From: Bacillota bacterium
Lineage (GTDB): Bacteria; Bacillota; Clostridia; Clostridiales; Caloramatoraceae
DNA length: 8,267 bases
Assembly (NCBI GenBank): GCA_023415335.1
Contig: JAEZLD010000115.1
Span: 1 to 8,267, forward strand
Direction of reading: 5' to 3'
Below, piece after piece: positions 1-6,047 of this stretch. The notes beneath the pieces are model-generated. The model made no database searches. It worked only from the letters and a program-made list of their open reading frames with translations, and was not told the DNA's origin. Numbering within the stretch: position 1 is the stretch's first letter; the number at the start of each line of letters is the position of its first letter. The position numbers were made by a program, and so were the translations under genes.

Positions 1-124
1 TACGACTTGTTGTTCTTATACAACGTTCATACTTGATGTATGATGCTTTTGCTTTTCCACTGTTCAATTTTCAAGGACCAGTTCCGCTGCTTTCTTAAGC
101 AGCGCTCTGTCTCTCCGAGACAGC
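1..124 (-). other. 5' leader of a ribosomal RNA operon (rRNA gene itself lies beyond the left edge)
   Basis: Read on the minus strand, this is the transcribed leader downstream of a strong promoter at 131-159. It contains three successive hairpins: CTGTCTC/GAGACAG at 107-123, CGCTGCTT/AAGCAGCG near 84-104, and GTTGT/ACAAC near the left edge. Between them, around 61-82, lies a CCTTGAAAATTGAACA element, which resembles the conserved CTTTGAAAA-type sequence found before 16S and 23S genes in Firmicutes rRNA operons. In B. subtilis the gene after bofA is also an rRNA operon, so position supports the call. No mature rRNA sequence is present, so whether 16S follows directly is an inference. Confidence 0.75.
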
Positions 125-130
125 TTATTT

Positions 131-159
131 AGTTTATCACTTCTTTTCGAAAGTGTCAA
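131..159 (-). promoter_or_regulatory. rrn promoter P2 (proximal), sigma-A type
   Basis: On the minus strand a perfect TTGACA -35 box (154-159) is followed after 17 bases by a TAAACT -10 box (131-136). Predicted initiation is near 124, directly before a 7-bp hairpin. The strength and placement ahead of the CCTTGAAAATTGAACA element fit a ribosomal RNA promoter. Confidence 0.75.
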
Positions 160-257
160 CTACTTTTTTCTTCCATCAGGAATTTCTTTATCATTCCTTA
201 AGAAGGTATTTAAGCACTCTTTAGAAGATACTTTCCTGTCTCACAGACAGCTTATTT

Positions 258-286
258 ATAATACCACTATAAATATAATACTATCT
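258..286 (-). promoter_or_regulatory. Possible upstream rrn promoter P1, extended -10 type
   Basis: A TATTAT -10 box (258-263) preceded by TGG makes an extended -10 element. The -35 position (AGATAG at 281-286) is poor. Support comes from the next bases: AAATAAGCTGTCT after this -10 is identical to the 13 bases after the P2 -10, and both run into a CTGTCT/AGACAG hairpin. Tandem promoters are common in Firmicutes rRNA operons. The call rests on this duplication rather than on the -35 box. Confidence 0.45.
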
Positions 287-445
287 TATTAAAACACCGT
301 AATTATATATTTTATATTACTTTTTCTCGATTATTCTCTTGATTTCAACCTTTTTCACCTATGGATACTCCAGGTATTGTTGATGTCTATTCCTCATAGT
401 TTAGAGGATTTAATATACTTCTCCCCCCTGCTAGTACTCAATATG
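287..445. other. AT-rich intergenic stretch without a recognised gene
   Basis: Between the bofA terminator and the putative rrn P1 promoter I find no open reading frame with a ribosome binding site and no known RNA motif. A 5-bp hairpin (TCCTC/GAGGA, 391-408) is the only visible structure. The A/T-rich part next to P1 could act as an UP-like element, which is inference only. Confidence 0.4.
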
Positions 446-469
446 AAAGGAGGGCTTGTATAGCCCTCC
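446..469 (-). terminator. Rho-independent terminator after bofA
   Basis: A GGAGGGCT/AGCCCTCC hairpin (8-bp stem, 5-base loop, 449-469) is followed on the minus strand by only three T residues (446-448). It sits 15 bases after the bofA stop and ahead of the rrn promoters. The short T-tract lowers confidence in its efficiency. Confidence 0.6.
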
Positions 470-484
470 CAGATTCTTTTAACA

Positions 485-787
485 TTATACTACCGGGTAT
501 ATTATGTACTTTATTAAATATACAAGTATAAGCCCTGGTATCTGTAGATATCCTACAAAGGCTGCAGTCACCGGGTTTAGTGGAATAGTAATGTCTACCT
601 TTATTTTTTCTCCCAAAAACCCTGCACCTGCATTTATGGCGTATATAAATACTGCACCTATTATAAATCTAAACACTATCTTAAAGGCAATGGATTTCTT
701 AAACTTCATTGCCATTGCAACAATAAAAAGCCCCGCTATGATAGCTATGTATATGATAATACTTTTTGCATCCAGCTGCTCAATCAT
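485..787 (-). CDS. bofA: BofA-like inhibitor of pro-sigma-K processing
   Basis: This 100-residue protein matches the BofA family. In B. subtilis, BofA sits in the outer forespore membrane with SpoIVFA and SpoIVFB and holds back the intramembrane protease that cleaves pro-sigma-K, linking mother-cell to forespore development. Two hydrophobic segments are visible (about residues 9-27 and 37-52), then an amphipathic stretch and a C-terminal hydrophobic segment. That C-terminal part carries the family's NPVTA...GIPGL-type motif, here LNPVTAAFVGYLQIPGL. An upstream in-frame ATG at 832 would add 15 residues. I chose the ATG at 787 because GGAGGTG lies 6 bases before it, the length is then close to the family norm (about 87-100), and the 15 extra residues do not look like BofA. 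It is the last gene before the rRNA operon, as in B. subtilis. It implies that the organism, or its ancestor, forms endospores. Confidence 0.85.
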   Translation of the reverse strand: MIEQLDAKSIIIYIAIIAGLFIVAMAMKFKKSIAFKIVFRFIIGAVFIYAINAGAGFLGEKIKVDITIPLNPVTAAFVGYLQIPGLILVYLIKYIIYPVV

Positions 788-810
788 TACATTCACCTCC
801 CAAGGTCCTA

Positions 811-848
811 TGGAATATATATATTGTACCAATAATATTTATATTCCA
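811..848 (-). repeat. 38-bp imperfect inverted repeat in the bofA leader
   Basis: Arms of 15 bases with one mismatch (TGGAATATA...TATATTCCA at the outer ends) enclose an 8-base loop in the 79-bp yaaL-bofA gap. No T-tract follows, so it is not a usual terminator. The bofA ribosome binding site (794-800) begins 10 bases after the hairpin. A role as processing site, mRNA stabiliser or protein-binding site is possible, but none is shown by the sequence. Confidence 0.5.
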
Positions 849-866
849 CAGGCTAGGGAGATAATG

Positions 867-1145
867 CTACAAAATAATGTTTGTCAGCTCAGGGCATGCC
901 TTTGCAAGCCCCAGCAGATATGACAGCCTCTTCTGCTCTGCCTTTTCCTTATATATGGCATAGTCTATAAGGTCAGGGTCGCTGATGGTATCATATTGTG
1001 AACGTACAGTCTCTATTTCATCAATAGTTCTCTTAATGTCATCAATAAGTGCCTGAGTCTCCCTGCTGTAGTTTCCTTTCAAAAGCTTTATACTGCTTAG
1101 ATTTCTGCTTACGGTCTGTAAAGCGCTGTTGTTGCCGTTTTCCAT
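867..1145 (-). CDS. yaaL: DUF2508 / YaaL family small protein of unknown function
   Basis: A 92-residue, highly charged, mostly helical protein. It is placed in the YaaL (DUF2508) family by its position between recR and bofA and by its core, residues about 33-83. There, LIDDIKRTIDEIE-type helix, a short DPDLIDYAIY segment and a second helix ending SYLLGLAK mirror the two-helix layout of B. subtilis YaaL (about 74 residues). The N-terminal 25 or so residues are an extension with no recognisable motif. There is no signal peptide or membrane segment, so it is probably cytoplasmic. The ATG at 1145 is preceded by AGAGGGATGA at suitable spacing. No biochemical role is established for the family. 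Its persistent link with recR and bofA suggests a shared history more than a known function. A terminator lies between recR and this gene, so it may have its own promoter in 1146-1258. Confidence 0.75.
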   Translation of the reverse strand: MENGNNSALQTVSRNLSSIKLLKGNYSRETQALIDDIKRTIDEIETVRSQYDTISDPDLIDYAIYKEKAEQKRLSYLLGLAKACPELTNIIL

Positions 1146-1258
1146 GGAATCATCCCTCTTTCAATGCTTAATGATACTTATCAGATTTATTTCCATTTTT
1201 AGGATGATTTATTCATTACCTAGTATATTTTCCAATACAATTATATATTCTGCATAAT

Positions 1259-1284
1259 AAAAAAAGAGAGCATTAAATCTCTCT
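1259..1284 (-). terminator. Rho-independent terminator overlapping the recR stop codon
   Basis: A 6-bp hairpin AGAGAG/CTCTCT (arms 1279-1284 and 1265-1270, 8-base loop) is followed on the minus strand by a run of seven T residues (1259-1265). The 5' arm codes for the last residues of RecR and the TAA stop lies in the loop. The stem is short, so termination may be partial, splitting recR from yaaL-bofA. Confidence 0.65.
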
Positions 1285-1869
1285 TCTTCCTTCAAGGGCT
1301 TTGCTAAGTGTGACCTCATCTGCATATTCAATATCTCCGCCTACGGGTATTCCGTGGGCAATCCTGGTTGCCTTTATACCAAGTGGTCTGAGCAGTCTTG
1401 CAATATACATTGCAGTGGCTTCACCCTCCACATTGGGATTGGTTGCCAATATCACCTCGGATGTTTCCGGTGTAATCCTGGCTAGAAGCTCCTTTATTCT
1501 TATATCATCCGGACCTATTCCCTGCATTGGAGATATGGCCCCTTGGAGCACGTGATATACTCCGCTAAAGTCCTTAGTTTTTTCCATGGCAATTACATCC
1601 CTTGATTCCTGGACCACGCATATTATATTCCTGTCCCTTTCAGGATTACTGCATATGGAGCAGGGATCTGCATCAGTAAGGTTTCCGCAAATGGAGCAGT
1701 GCTTTACACTCAGCTTTGCATTTATAATTGCATCTGCAAAGCCCTTAGCATCCTCCATATCCATATTTAGTACAAACATGGATAGCCTCTGGGCTGTTTT
1801 TGATCCTATTCCTGGCAGCTTAGAGAATTCTTCAATAAGCTTTACTACAGATGGAGGATAATAATTCAT
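1273..1869 (-). CDS. recR: Recombination mediator protein RecR
   Basis: RecR works with RecO (and RecF) to load RecA on single-stranded DNA covered by SSB during gap repair. At 198 residues it has the usual family length. Domains in order: an N-terminal helix-hairpin-helix region (about residues 8-30, LPGIGSKTAQR), a four-cysteine zinc finger (Cys58, Cys61, Cys70, Cys73), and a Toprim domain (about 81-175). The Toprim domain starts with ICVVQESRDVIAME and contains the NPNVEGEATAMYI segment. The C-terminal segment holds the conserved HGIPVGGDIEYADE motif (about 172-185). No conserved feature is missing. The ATG at 1869 follows a GAGGTGAGG ribosome binding site. It starts 13 bases after the ybaB stop, so the two are co-transcribed and probably translationally linked. 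The dnaX-ybaB-recR order is among the most conserved in Firmicutes. Confidence 0.97.
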   Translation of the reverse strand: MNYYPPSVVKLIEEFSKLPGIGSKTAQRLSMFVLNMDMEDAKGFADAIINAKLSVKHCSICGNLTDADPCSICSNPERDRNIICVVQESRDVIAMEKTKDFSGVYHVLQGAISPMQGIGPDDIRIKELLARITPETSEVILATNPNVEGEATAMYIARLLRPLGIKATRIAHGIPVGGDIEYADEVTLSKALEGRREI

Positions 1870-1882
1870 ATCCTCACCTCAG

Positions 1883-2224
1883 TTAAAACATTCCTGGGAT
1901 ATTCATGCCGCCTGTAAGCTTACCCATCGCCTCAGTCATCATTTCCTCTGCCTTGGACATAGCTTCATTTACTGCAGCCATTACCAGATCCTGCAGCATT
2001 TCTACGTCATCAGGATCTACTACTTCCTGCTTTATGTTTATCTCAAGAAGCTGCTTTTTACCATTTACAACAACCCTTACCGCTCCGCCGCCAGAGGATG
2101 CCTCTACTGTTTTCTGCTCGGCCTCTGCTTTTGTTTCTTCCATCTGCTTCTGCAGCTTCTGTGCCTGCTTTAAAATATTGTTCATATTTCCTCCACCCAT
2201 TGGTGGCATTCCGCCTTTATACAT
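1883..2224 (-). CDS. YbaB/EbfC family nucleoid-associated protein
   Basis: A 113-residue DNA-binding protein of the YbaB/EbfC family (YaaK in B. subtilis), small dimers that bind DNA and probably help organise the nucleoid. The N-terminus is Gly/Met-rich (MYKGGMPPMGGG), as often seen in clostridial members. A long charged helix follows (about residues 15-40, QAQKLQKQMEETKAEAEQ), then the beta-sheet core (about 44-68) with the family segment GGGAVRVVVNG. A C-terminal helix (about 72-102) contains the DPDDVEMLQDLV motif, and the Gly/Met tail ends GGMNIPGMF. The ATG at 2224 is preceded by GAGGAGGT, 6 bases away. It lies 57 bp after dnaX and 13 bp before recR. Confidence 0.95.
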   Translation of the reverse strand: MYKGGMPPMGGGNMNNILKQAQKLQKQMEETKAEAEQKTVEASSGGGAVRVVVNGKKQLLEINIKQEVVDPDDVEMLQDLVMAAVNEAMSKAEEMMTEAMGKLTGGMNIPGMF

Positions 2225-2281
2225 TTAATTACCTCCTCAACATTCCTTATATATTTCTTTTCCATTGTAACAAATTGTATG

Positions 2282-3913
2282 CTATTCTTCAATGACTTCC
2301 ACTATACCGTCACCTAAAATCTCCTTGGTACGCTCCAATGCCCTGTTAAGTCCACTGGGTTCATTGCCTGTAATTACAAACTCTACCCTTGCTTTCTTAT
2401 TCAGCACCTTCGAAAAGCTGTCTTCCACAATCCTCTTGTTTTCATGCTTTTCAAGGTTTTCCTTTCCAAAGGCATGGTCCTTATCAAAGCCTATGGTTAT
2501 CAGGTTGCCATTTGTTCCCTGTATTTCTCCCAGTGCCAGCATGACTCCTACGACCACCTTCTTTTCTGACTTGATGGTATCTATTGCCTCCTGCCAGCAG
2601 GTCTTCACCTGGTCAAGGCTAATAGGCTCTCCATTCAGTTCCTCTTCAGCTGCCACCAAGCTGTCTCCCCTGGTCTTATCCTCCCTTATACGGGTTCTCT
2701 TCCTTTCAGGTGCCGCAGCAGCAGGTGCTTCCGATTTAACCTCCTCTTGAGAAACAACTATTCCCTTTTTAACGGCCTCCTCCAGCTGATTTATCCTATT
2801 TAGAAGCATCTCCGGGGAGGAATCATATTCCCTCTTGCAGAACTTTATAACCGCCAGCTCTATTATAATGCGGGGCTGATTACCAAACTTGGCATCGTTC
2901 TCTGCTTGCAGCATTATACTTATGGCTCTCATTATCTCCTCGCTTCTTATGCTCTTCGCCTGTTCCTTAAGAAGCTTTATAGAGTCCTGGCTAATGTCCA
3001 TTATATCCTCAGGCCTCCTGCTTATCTTTACCATAAGGAGATTCCTCAAATGCCTTGTTATATCTTTTATAAACTGCATTACATCCTTGCCATTCATGAT
3101 GGTCTCATCTATCATATCCATGGCATCGTCCACGTTTTTTTCTATCATGTTATCCACAAGCTTGAATATGTAATCGCCTGAGGCAAGGCCAAGCATACTG
3201 GCCACATCCTTATAATCAACCCTTCCCTCAGAAACAGATATGGCCTGGTCAAATATAGATATAGCATCCCTCATAGCTCCATCACTTATTTTAGCGATGG
3301 TATCAAGTGTCATATCCTCAACCTCAACCTTGTTTTCATCTGCAATGGTACGCAGCCTAGCTGCAATATCAGAGGTGCTTATCCGCTTAAAGTCAAACCT
3401 CTGGCACCTTGAGAGTATTGTTGGAGGTACCTTCTGGGGGTCTGTGGTTGCCAGAATAAACTTAACATATGAGGGCGGTTCCTCCAGGGTCTTAAGAAGG
3501 GCATTAAATGCCGATAGGGAAAGCATATGTACCTCGTCTATTATGTATACCTTATAGCGTGCGTTGTGGGGAGGATACTTAATATCATCAATGAGCCTTC
3601 TTATATTGTCTACTCCTGTATTAGAGGCTGCATCTATTTCTATTATATCCATATTGCTTCCGTTGTTTATTTCTGTACAGGCTTCACACTTGTTACATGG
3701 CTCTCCATCCTTAACGTTAGGACAGTTTATTGCTTTGGCGAGTATCTTTGCCGTGGTCGTCTTGCCGGTTCCCCTTGTACCACAGAAAAGGTAGGCATGG
3801 GGAACCCTGTTCATTATTATCTGGTTTTTTATGGTCCTCTTTATTCCCTCCTGGCCTATCATGTCATCAAAGGTCTGAGGCCTCCATTCCCTGTACAGTG
3901 CCTTATATGCCAT
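2282..3913 (-). CDS. dnaX: DNA polymerase III subunit gamma/tau (clamp loader ATPase)
   Basis: This is the motor subunit of the clamp loader, which opens the sliding clamp and places it on primed DNA. Numbering from the start chosen here (543 residues), the Walker A motif GTRGTGKTT is at 45-53. A zinc-binding module uses Cys64, Cys73, Cys76 and Cys79, Walker B is IIDEVH at about 124-129, and sensor 1 is ATTDPQKVPPTIL at about 155-167. The SRC arginine-finger motif is at 168-170. The helical collar domain spans about 210-360. A charged, Ala/Glu/Lys-rich linker (about 385-425) leads into a short C-terminal domain, so the protein is tau-like but on the short side. A TTG at 3922 would add MIE, but it abuts AGGAG with no spacing. 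The ATG at 3913 lies 9 bases after AGGAG and gives the usual MAYKALYREWRP start. It is expressed from a promoter at 3963-3991. Confidence 0.97.
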   Translation of the reverse strand: MAYKALYREWRPQTFDDMIGQEGIKRTIKNQIIMNRVPHAYLFCGTRGTGKTTTAKILAKAINCPNVKDGEPCNKCEACTEINNGSNMDIIEIDAASNTGVDNIRRLIDDIKYPPHNARYKVYIIDEVHMLSLSAFNALLKTLEEPPSYVKFILATTDPQKVPPTILSRCQRFDFKRISTSDIAARLRTIADENKVEVEDMTLDTIAKISDGAMRDAISIFDQAISVSEGRVDYKDVASMLGLASGDYIFKLVDNMIEKNVDDAMDMIDETIMNGKDVMQFIKDITRHLRNLLMVKISRRPEDIMDISQDSIKLLKEQAKSIRSEEIMRAISIMLQAENDAKFGNQPRIIIELAVIKFCKREYDSSPEMLLNRINQLEEAVKKGIVVSQEEVKSEAPAAAAPERKRTRIREDKTRGDSLVAAEEELNGEPISLDQVKTCWQEAIDTIKSEKKVVVGVMLALGEIQGTNGNLITIGFDKDHAFGKENLEKHENKRIVEDSFSKVLNKKARVEFVITGNEPSGLNRALERTKEILGDGIVEVIEE

Positions 3914-3962
3914 TTCAATCAACTCCTGTTAATAAAGACTCTCATCTTTTGCCTATACACTC

Positions 3963-3991
3963 ATTATAAATAAATATGTGGATTTTCTCAA
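3963..3991 (-). promoter_or_regulatory. Sigma-A-type promoter for the dnaX-ybaB-recR operon
   Basis: TTGAGA (-35, 3986-3991), a 17-base spacer and a perfect TATAAT (-10, 3963-3968) on the minus strand. Predicted initiation near 3956 gives a leader of about 43 bases. It lies just after the SRP RNA terminator, so dnaX is expressed independently of the SRP RNA. Confidence 0.75.
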
Positions 3992-4006
3992 CTAATATAC
4001 CCTTTT

Positions 4007-4041
4007 AAAAAATTAAGCTCAGGCATATTACCTGAGCTTAA
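4007..4041 (-). terminator. Rho-independent terminator of the SRP RNA gene
   Basis: A perfect 11-bp stem (TTAAGCTCAGG/CCTGAGCTTAA, 4013-4041) with a 7-base loop is followed by six T residues (4007-4012) on the minus strand. It is the strongest terminator in the window. Confidence 0.9.
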
Positions 4042-4055
4042 TAATATATATGGTT

Positions 4056-4330
4056 TCGGCCGTGCACCCTGCTTTGATAAATCAGCATATGAGCGTTACC
4101 GGGCTAGTTAGCTCCAACCAGGCGGACCCGCGGCACACGAAAGTGTTTACTTACCGTTGCTTCCTTCCGGACCTGGCGGGGTTCATAAATTTCCGTTGCG
4201 AGGGACCCAGTCTTCAACGCCACTTTTCCCAGTCTGACCTCACATGCTGAAACCTTGGCAGGGAATTCAATCCTGCTGTAGCGGGTTGCAGGCTACAGGG
4301 CACCGCTGCCTCCCCATCTAGCACGGCCAA
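4056..4330 (-). ncRNA. ffs: Signal recognition particle RNA, large (Alu-containing) Firmicutes type
   Basis: This is the scaffold RNA of the signal recognition particle, which binds Ffh and targets membrane and secreted proteins. On the minus strand the 5' end GGCCGTGC (4328-4321) pairs with the 3' end GCACGGCC (4065-4058), closing the long rod. The Alu-domain signature GGGGAGGCAGCGGTGCCCTG follows the 5' end. Domain IV has the GGTCCGGAAGGAAGCA motif with its GGAA tetraloop and the asymmetric internal loop bound by the Ffh M domain (4154-4176). The length of about 275 nt is close to the 271-nt B. subtilis scRNA. Exact ends are approximate. The primary transcript should carry about 37 extra 5' bases that need trimming. 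An open frame read across it on the plus strand (4050-4250) is fortuitous. Confidence 0.96.
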
Positions 4331-4352
4331 ATCTTTAAGTCATATTAACTTT

Positions 4353-4365
4353 CGGCAAACTGCCG
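4353..4365 (-). repeat. Leader hairpin upstream of the mature SRP RNA
   Basis: A 5-bp CGGCA/TGCCG hairpin with a 3-base loop begins 8 bases after the -10 box, at or next to the predicted transcript start. A hairpin with the same first seven bases (CGGCAGT) lies in the same place before tRNA-Ser (7809-7822). It is probably removed on maturation. Confidence 0.5.
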
Positions 4366-4373
4366 TAATTAAT

Positions 4374-4401
4374 ATTATAGTGGATATTCTAACAAAGTCA
4401 A
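4374..4401 (-). promoter_or_regulatory. Sigma-A-type promoter of the SRP RNA gene
   Basis: TTGACT (-35, 4396-4401), a 16-base spacer and a perfect TATAAT (-10, 4374-4379) on the minus strand. Predicted initiation is near 4367, about 37 bases before the mature 5' end. Confidence 0.8.
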
Positions 4402-4450
4402 TAGTTATTACTCTGACAGTTTTGTAATCTTTAGGAATTACTGCTACTTA

Positions 4451-4470
4451 TTAAATATTACCCCGTAATA
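4451..4470 (-). terminator. Weak candidate terminator after the ABC transporter operon
   Basis: TATTAC/GTAATA (6-bp, A/T-rich stem, 3-base loop) followed by TTT on the minus strand, 65 bases after the ATPase stop codon. The stem is weak and the T-tract short, so read-through into the SRP RNA gene is possible. The rest of 4402-4534 holds nothing I recognise. Confidence 0.25.
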
Positions 4471-4534
4471 ACCCTTATCCAGTATCCTTTCCAAACATAT
4501 ATCATCTATAAACGTAATAGTGTCCTTAATTACT

Positions 4535-5305
4535 CTATTCAATCCTAAGAATGGACTTCAAGAAACTCTTCAGCCTGTCACTCTGGGGATTCATAAAGAT
4601 TTCCTCAGGAATACCCTGCTCCACAATCTGTCCATTATCCATGAAAATCACCCTATCTGCAACCTCCCGCGCAAAGCCCATTTCATGTGTTACCACAAGC
4701 ATGGTGGTTTCTTCACTTGCAAGCTTTTTCATAACGTTAAGCACTTCCCCTGTTATCTCAGGGTCTAGTGCACTGGTAGGTTCGTCAAAAAGCATTAATG
4801 AGGGATTCATTGCCAGCCCTCTGGCTATAGCTATCCTCTGCTTCTGCCCCCCTGAAAGCTGTCCCGGGTAAGCCTTCTCCTTGTCTGAAAGTCCCACCAG
4901 CCTTAGCAGTTCCTGGGCCCTTTCCCTGGCCTTGTCCTTTTTCATCTTTTTTACCTTCACGGGGGCATAGCATATGTTTTCTAGGGTGGTCATATGTGGA
5001 AAAAGATTAAAATGCTGAAAAATCATTCCAGTTTCTATGCACATCTTCCTTATGTCCTTCTCCTTTGGGTAATGGGCCCTTCCTGAGGCATCAGTGCTTG
5101 CAAGGACCTCCCCGTTTATTTTTATCTCTCCGCTTGTAATCCTTTCAAGACAGTTTATACACCGCAGAAGGGTGCTTTTGCCGGAGCCTGAGGGGCCTAT
5201 TATTGCCACCGTTTCCCCCTTCCTTATCTGAAGGTCCACCCCATTCAGTGGACGGCAGCTGGCAAACTGCTTTGTTATATTCTTCATCTCAAGCACATAT
5301 TCCAT
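4535..5305 (-). CDS. Polar amino acid ABC transporter, ATP-binding protein (GlnQ/HisP type)
   Basis: A 256-residue ATPase that powers uptake of polar amino acids at the inner face of the membrane. All motifs of the family are intact: Walker A GPSGSGKST (37-45), Q-loop FQHFNLFPHMT (Gln97), ABC signature LSGGQKQR (150-157), Walker B MLFDEPTSALD (171-181) and the switch His in VVTHEMGFA (His207). The HEMGFAREVADRV stretch is typical of the polar amino acid transport ATPases. A roughly 15-residue loop between the A-domain strands (about 70-88, TDASGRAHYPKEKD) is common in clostridial members. The ATG at 5305 starts 2 bases after the permease stop codon and its GGAGGCG ribosome binding site lies inside the permease's last codons, so translation is coupled. 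Substrate specificity cannot be read from this subunit. Confidence 0.95.
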   Translation of the reverse strand: MEYVLEMKNITKQFASCRPLNGVDLQIRKGETVAIIGPSGSGKSTLLRCINCLERITSGEIKINGEVLASTDASGRAHYPKEKDIRKMCIETGMIFQHFNLFPHMTTLENICYAPVKVKKMKKDKARERAQELLRLVGLSDKEKAYPGQLSGGQKQRIAIARGLAMNPSLMLFDEPTSALDPEITGEVLNVMKKLASEETTMLVVTHEMGFAREVADRVIFMDNGQIVEQGIPEEIFMNPQSDRLKSFLKSILRIE

Positions 5306-5307
5306 AC

Positions 5308-5997
5308 CTACGCCTCCCTTGCCTCATGTCTTGAAAACCGCTTTTCAAGCCTCTGTGATATAACTGTCATAACAAACGTAAATATAAGATATATGGCAGC
5401 TGCTATGGCATATGCTGTAACGTTTACGTCCCTGTTTACGGCACCCTTTGCAGCCTTCAGCAGTTCCCCTACGCCTATTACAGAAACCAATGCCGTATCC
5501 TTTATAAGGGTTATTGCCTCATTAGAAACTGGCGGCAGCACCCTTTTAACAGTCTGGGGAAGTATTATCCCGAACATGATCCTGTACCTTGAAAGCCCCA
5601 GTGACTGCGCTGCCTCATACTGCCCCCTGTCTATGCTCTCTATACCTGCCCTGTATATTTCAGCAAAGTATGCTGCATAATTAAGCACGAAGGTTATCAC
5701 TGCAGTAGGGAAGCTGTCCAGTGTCACCCCTATGGCTATGGGCAGAAAAAAATAAAAGAAGAACAGCTGCAGCATAAGGGGAGTTCCCCTGAATATCCAT
5801 ATGTATACCTTGCACAGGGCCTTAACAGGCCAAAGCCTGCTGCTGCTCCCAAGAGCAAACGGCAGGCCCAGAGGAATGGAAAGGATTAGTGTAAGAACAA
5901 ACAGTTCCACGGTTACAGCCATTCCTTTCAGAAGTGCAGGCATAAGCAGCCCTGTATATTGAAACGTTTCTATAAGCTCATTTAAAAATATTTGCAT
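5308..5997 (-). CDS. Polar amino acid ABC transporter, permease protein (HisM/GlnP type)
   Basis: A 229-residue integral membrane protein that forms the translocation path, presumably as a homodimer since only one permease gene is present. Hydrophobic segments are visible at about 20-50, 70-92, 95-115, 165-182 and 192-214. The segment FRGTPLMLQLFFFY (69-82) is a hallmark of the amino acid permease branch. The EAA coupling loop, which contacts the ATPase, is at about 127-148 (YEAAQSLGLSRYRIMFG...LPQ). The C-terminus is basic and cytoplasmic. The ATG at 5997 follows GAGGGGGG by 4 bases. It starts 50 bp after the binding-protein stop and ends 2 bp before the ATPase start. Confidence 0.94.
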   Translation of the reverse strand: MQIFLNELIETFQYTGLLMPALLKGMAVTVELFVLTLILSIPLGLPFALGSSSRLWPVKALCKVYIWIFRGTPLMLQLFFFYFFLPIAIGVTLDSFPTAVITFVLNYAAYFAEIYRAGIESIDRGQYEAAQSLGLSRYRIMFGIILPQTVKRVLPPVSNEAITLIKDTALVSVIGVGELLKAAKGAVNRDVNVTAYAIAAAIYLIFTFVMTVISQRLEKRFSRHEAREA

Positions 5998-6047
5998 AAT
6001 TCCCCCCTCAGCTCCTTGCGTATGTCACTTCAAGCCTTCTTAAGAGA

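Noticed and set aside
504..923. 139-residue open frame on the plus strand across bofA and the end of yaaL
   Set aside because: It is antisense to two supported genes, has no ribosome binding site, and its sequence resembles a mirror of the BofA membrane segments rather than a protein family.
2274..2281. Exact sigma-E-like -10 box CATACAAT between dnaX and ybaB
   Set aside because: No acceptable -35 element lies 13-15 bases upstream, and ybaB is a housekeeping gene already covered by the dnaX promoter. Chance occurrence in A/T-rich DNA is likely.
2761..2772. A/G-rich run (AAAAAGGG on the minus strand) in dnaX as a programmed frameshift site for a gamma form
   Set aside because: In the reading frame it is GTT AAA AAG GGA, which does not make the X XXY YYZ heptamer needed for tandem -1 slippage, and I see no clear stem-loop or Shine-Dalgarno-like stimulator.
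3914..3922. TTG start adding three residues to DnaX
   Set aside because: The TTG touches the AGGAG ribosome binding site, leaving no spacer. The ATG at 3913 has proper spacing and the usual DnaX N-terminus.
2292..3973. Several plus-strand open frames opposite dnaX
   Set aside because: They are antisense to a clear, full-length dnaX with all motifs and lack ribosome binding sites or recognisable domains.
4050..4250. 66-residue plus-strand open frame
   Set aside because: It lies wholly across the SRP RNA gene, whose structure explains the sequence.
4785..4973. 62-residue minus-strand open frame inside the ATPase gene
   Set aside because: It is another frame of the ABC ATPase coding sequence with low-complexity composition and no ribosome binding site.
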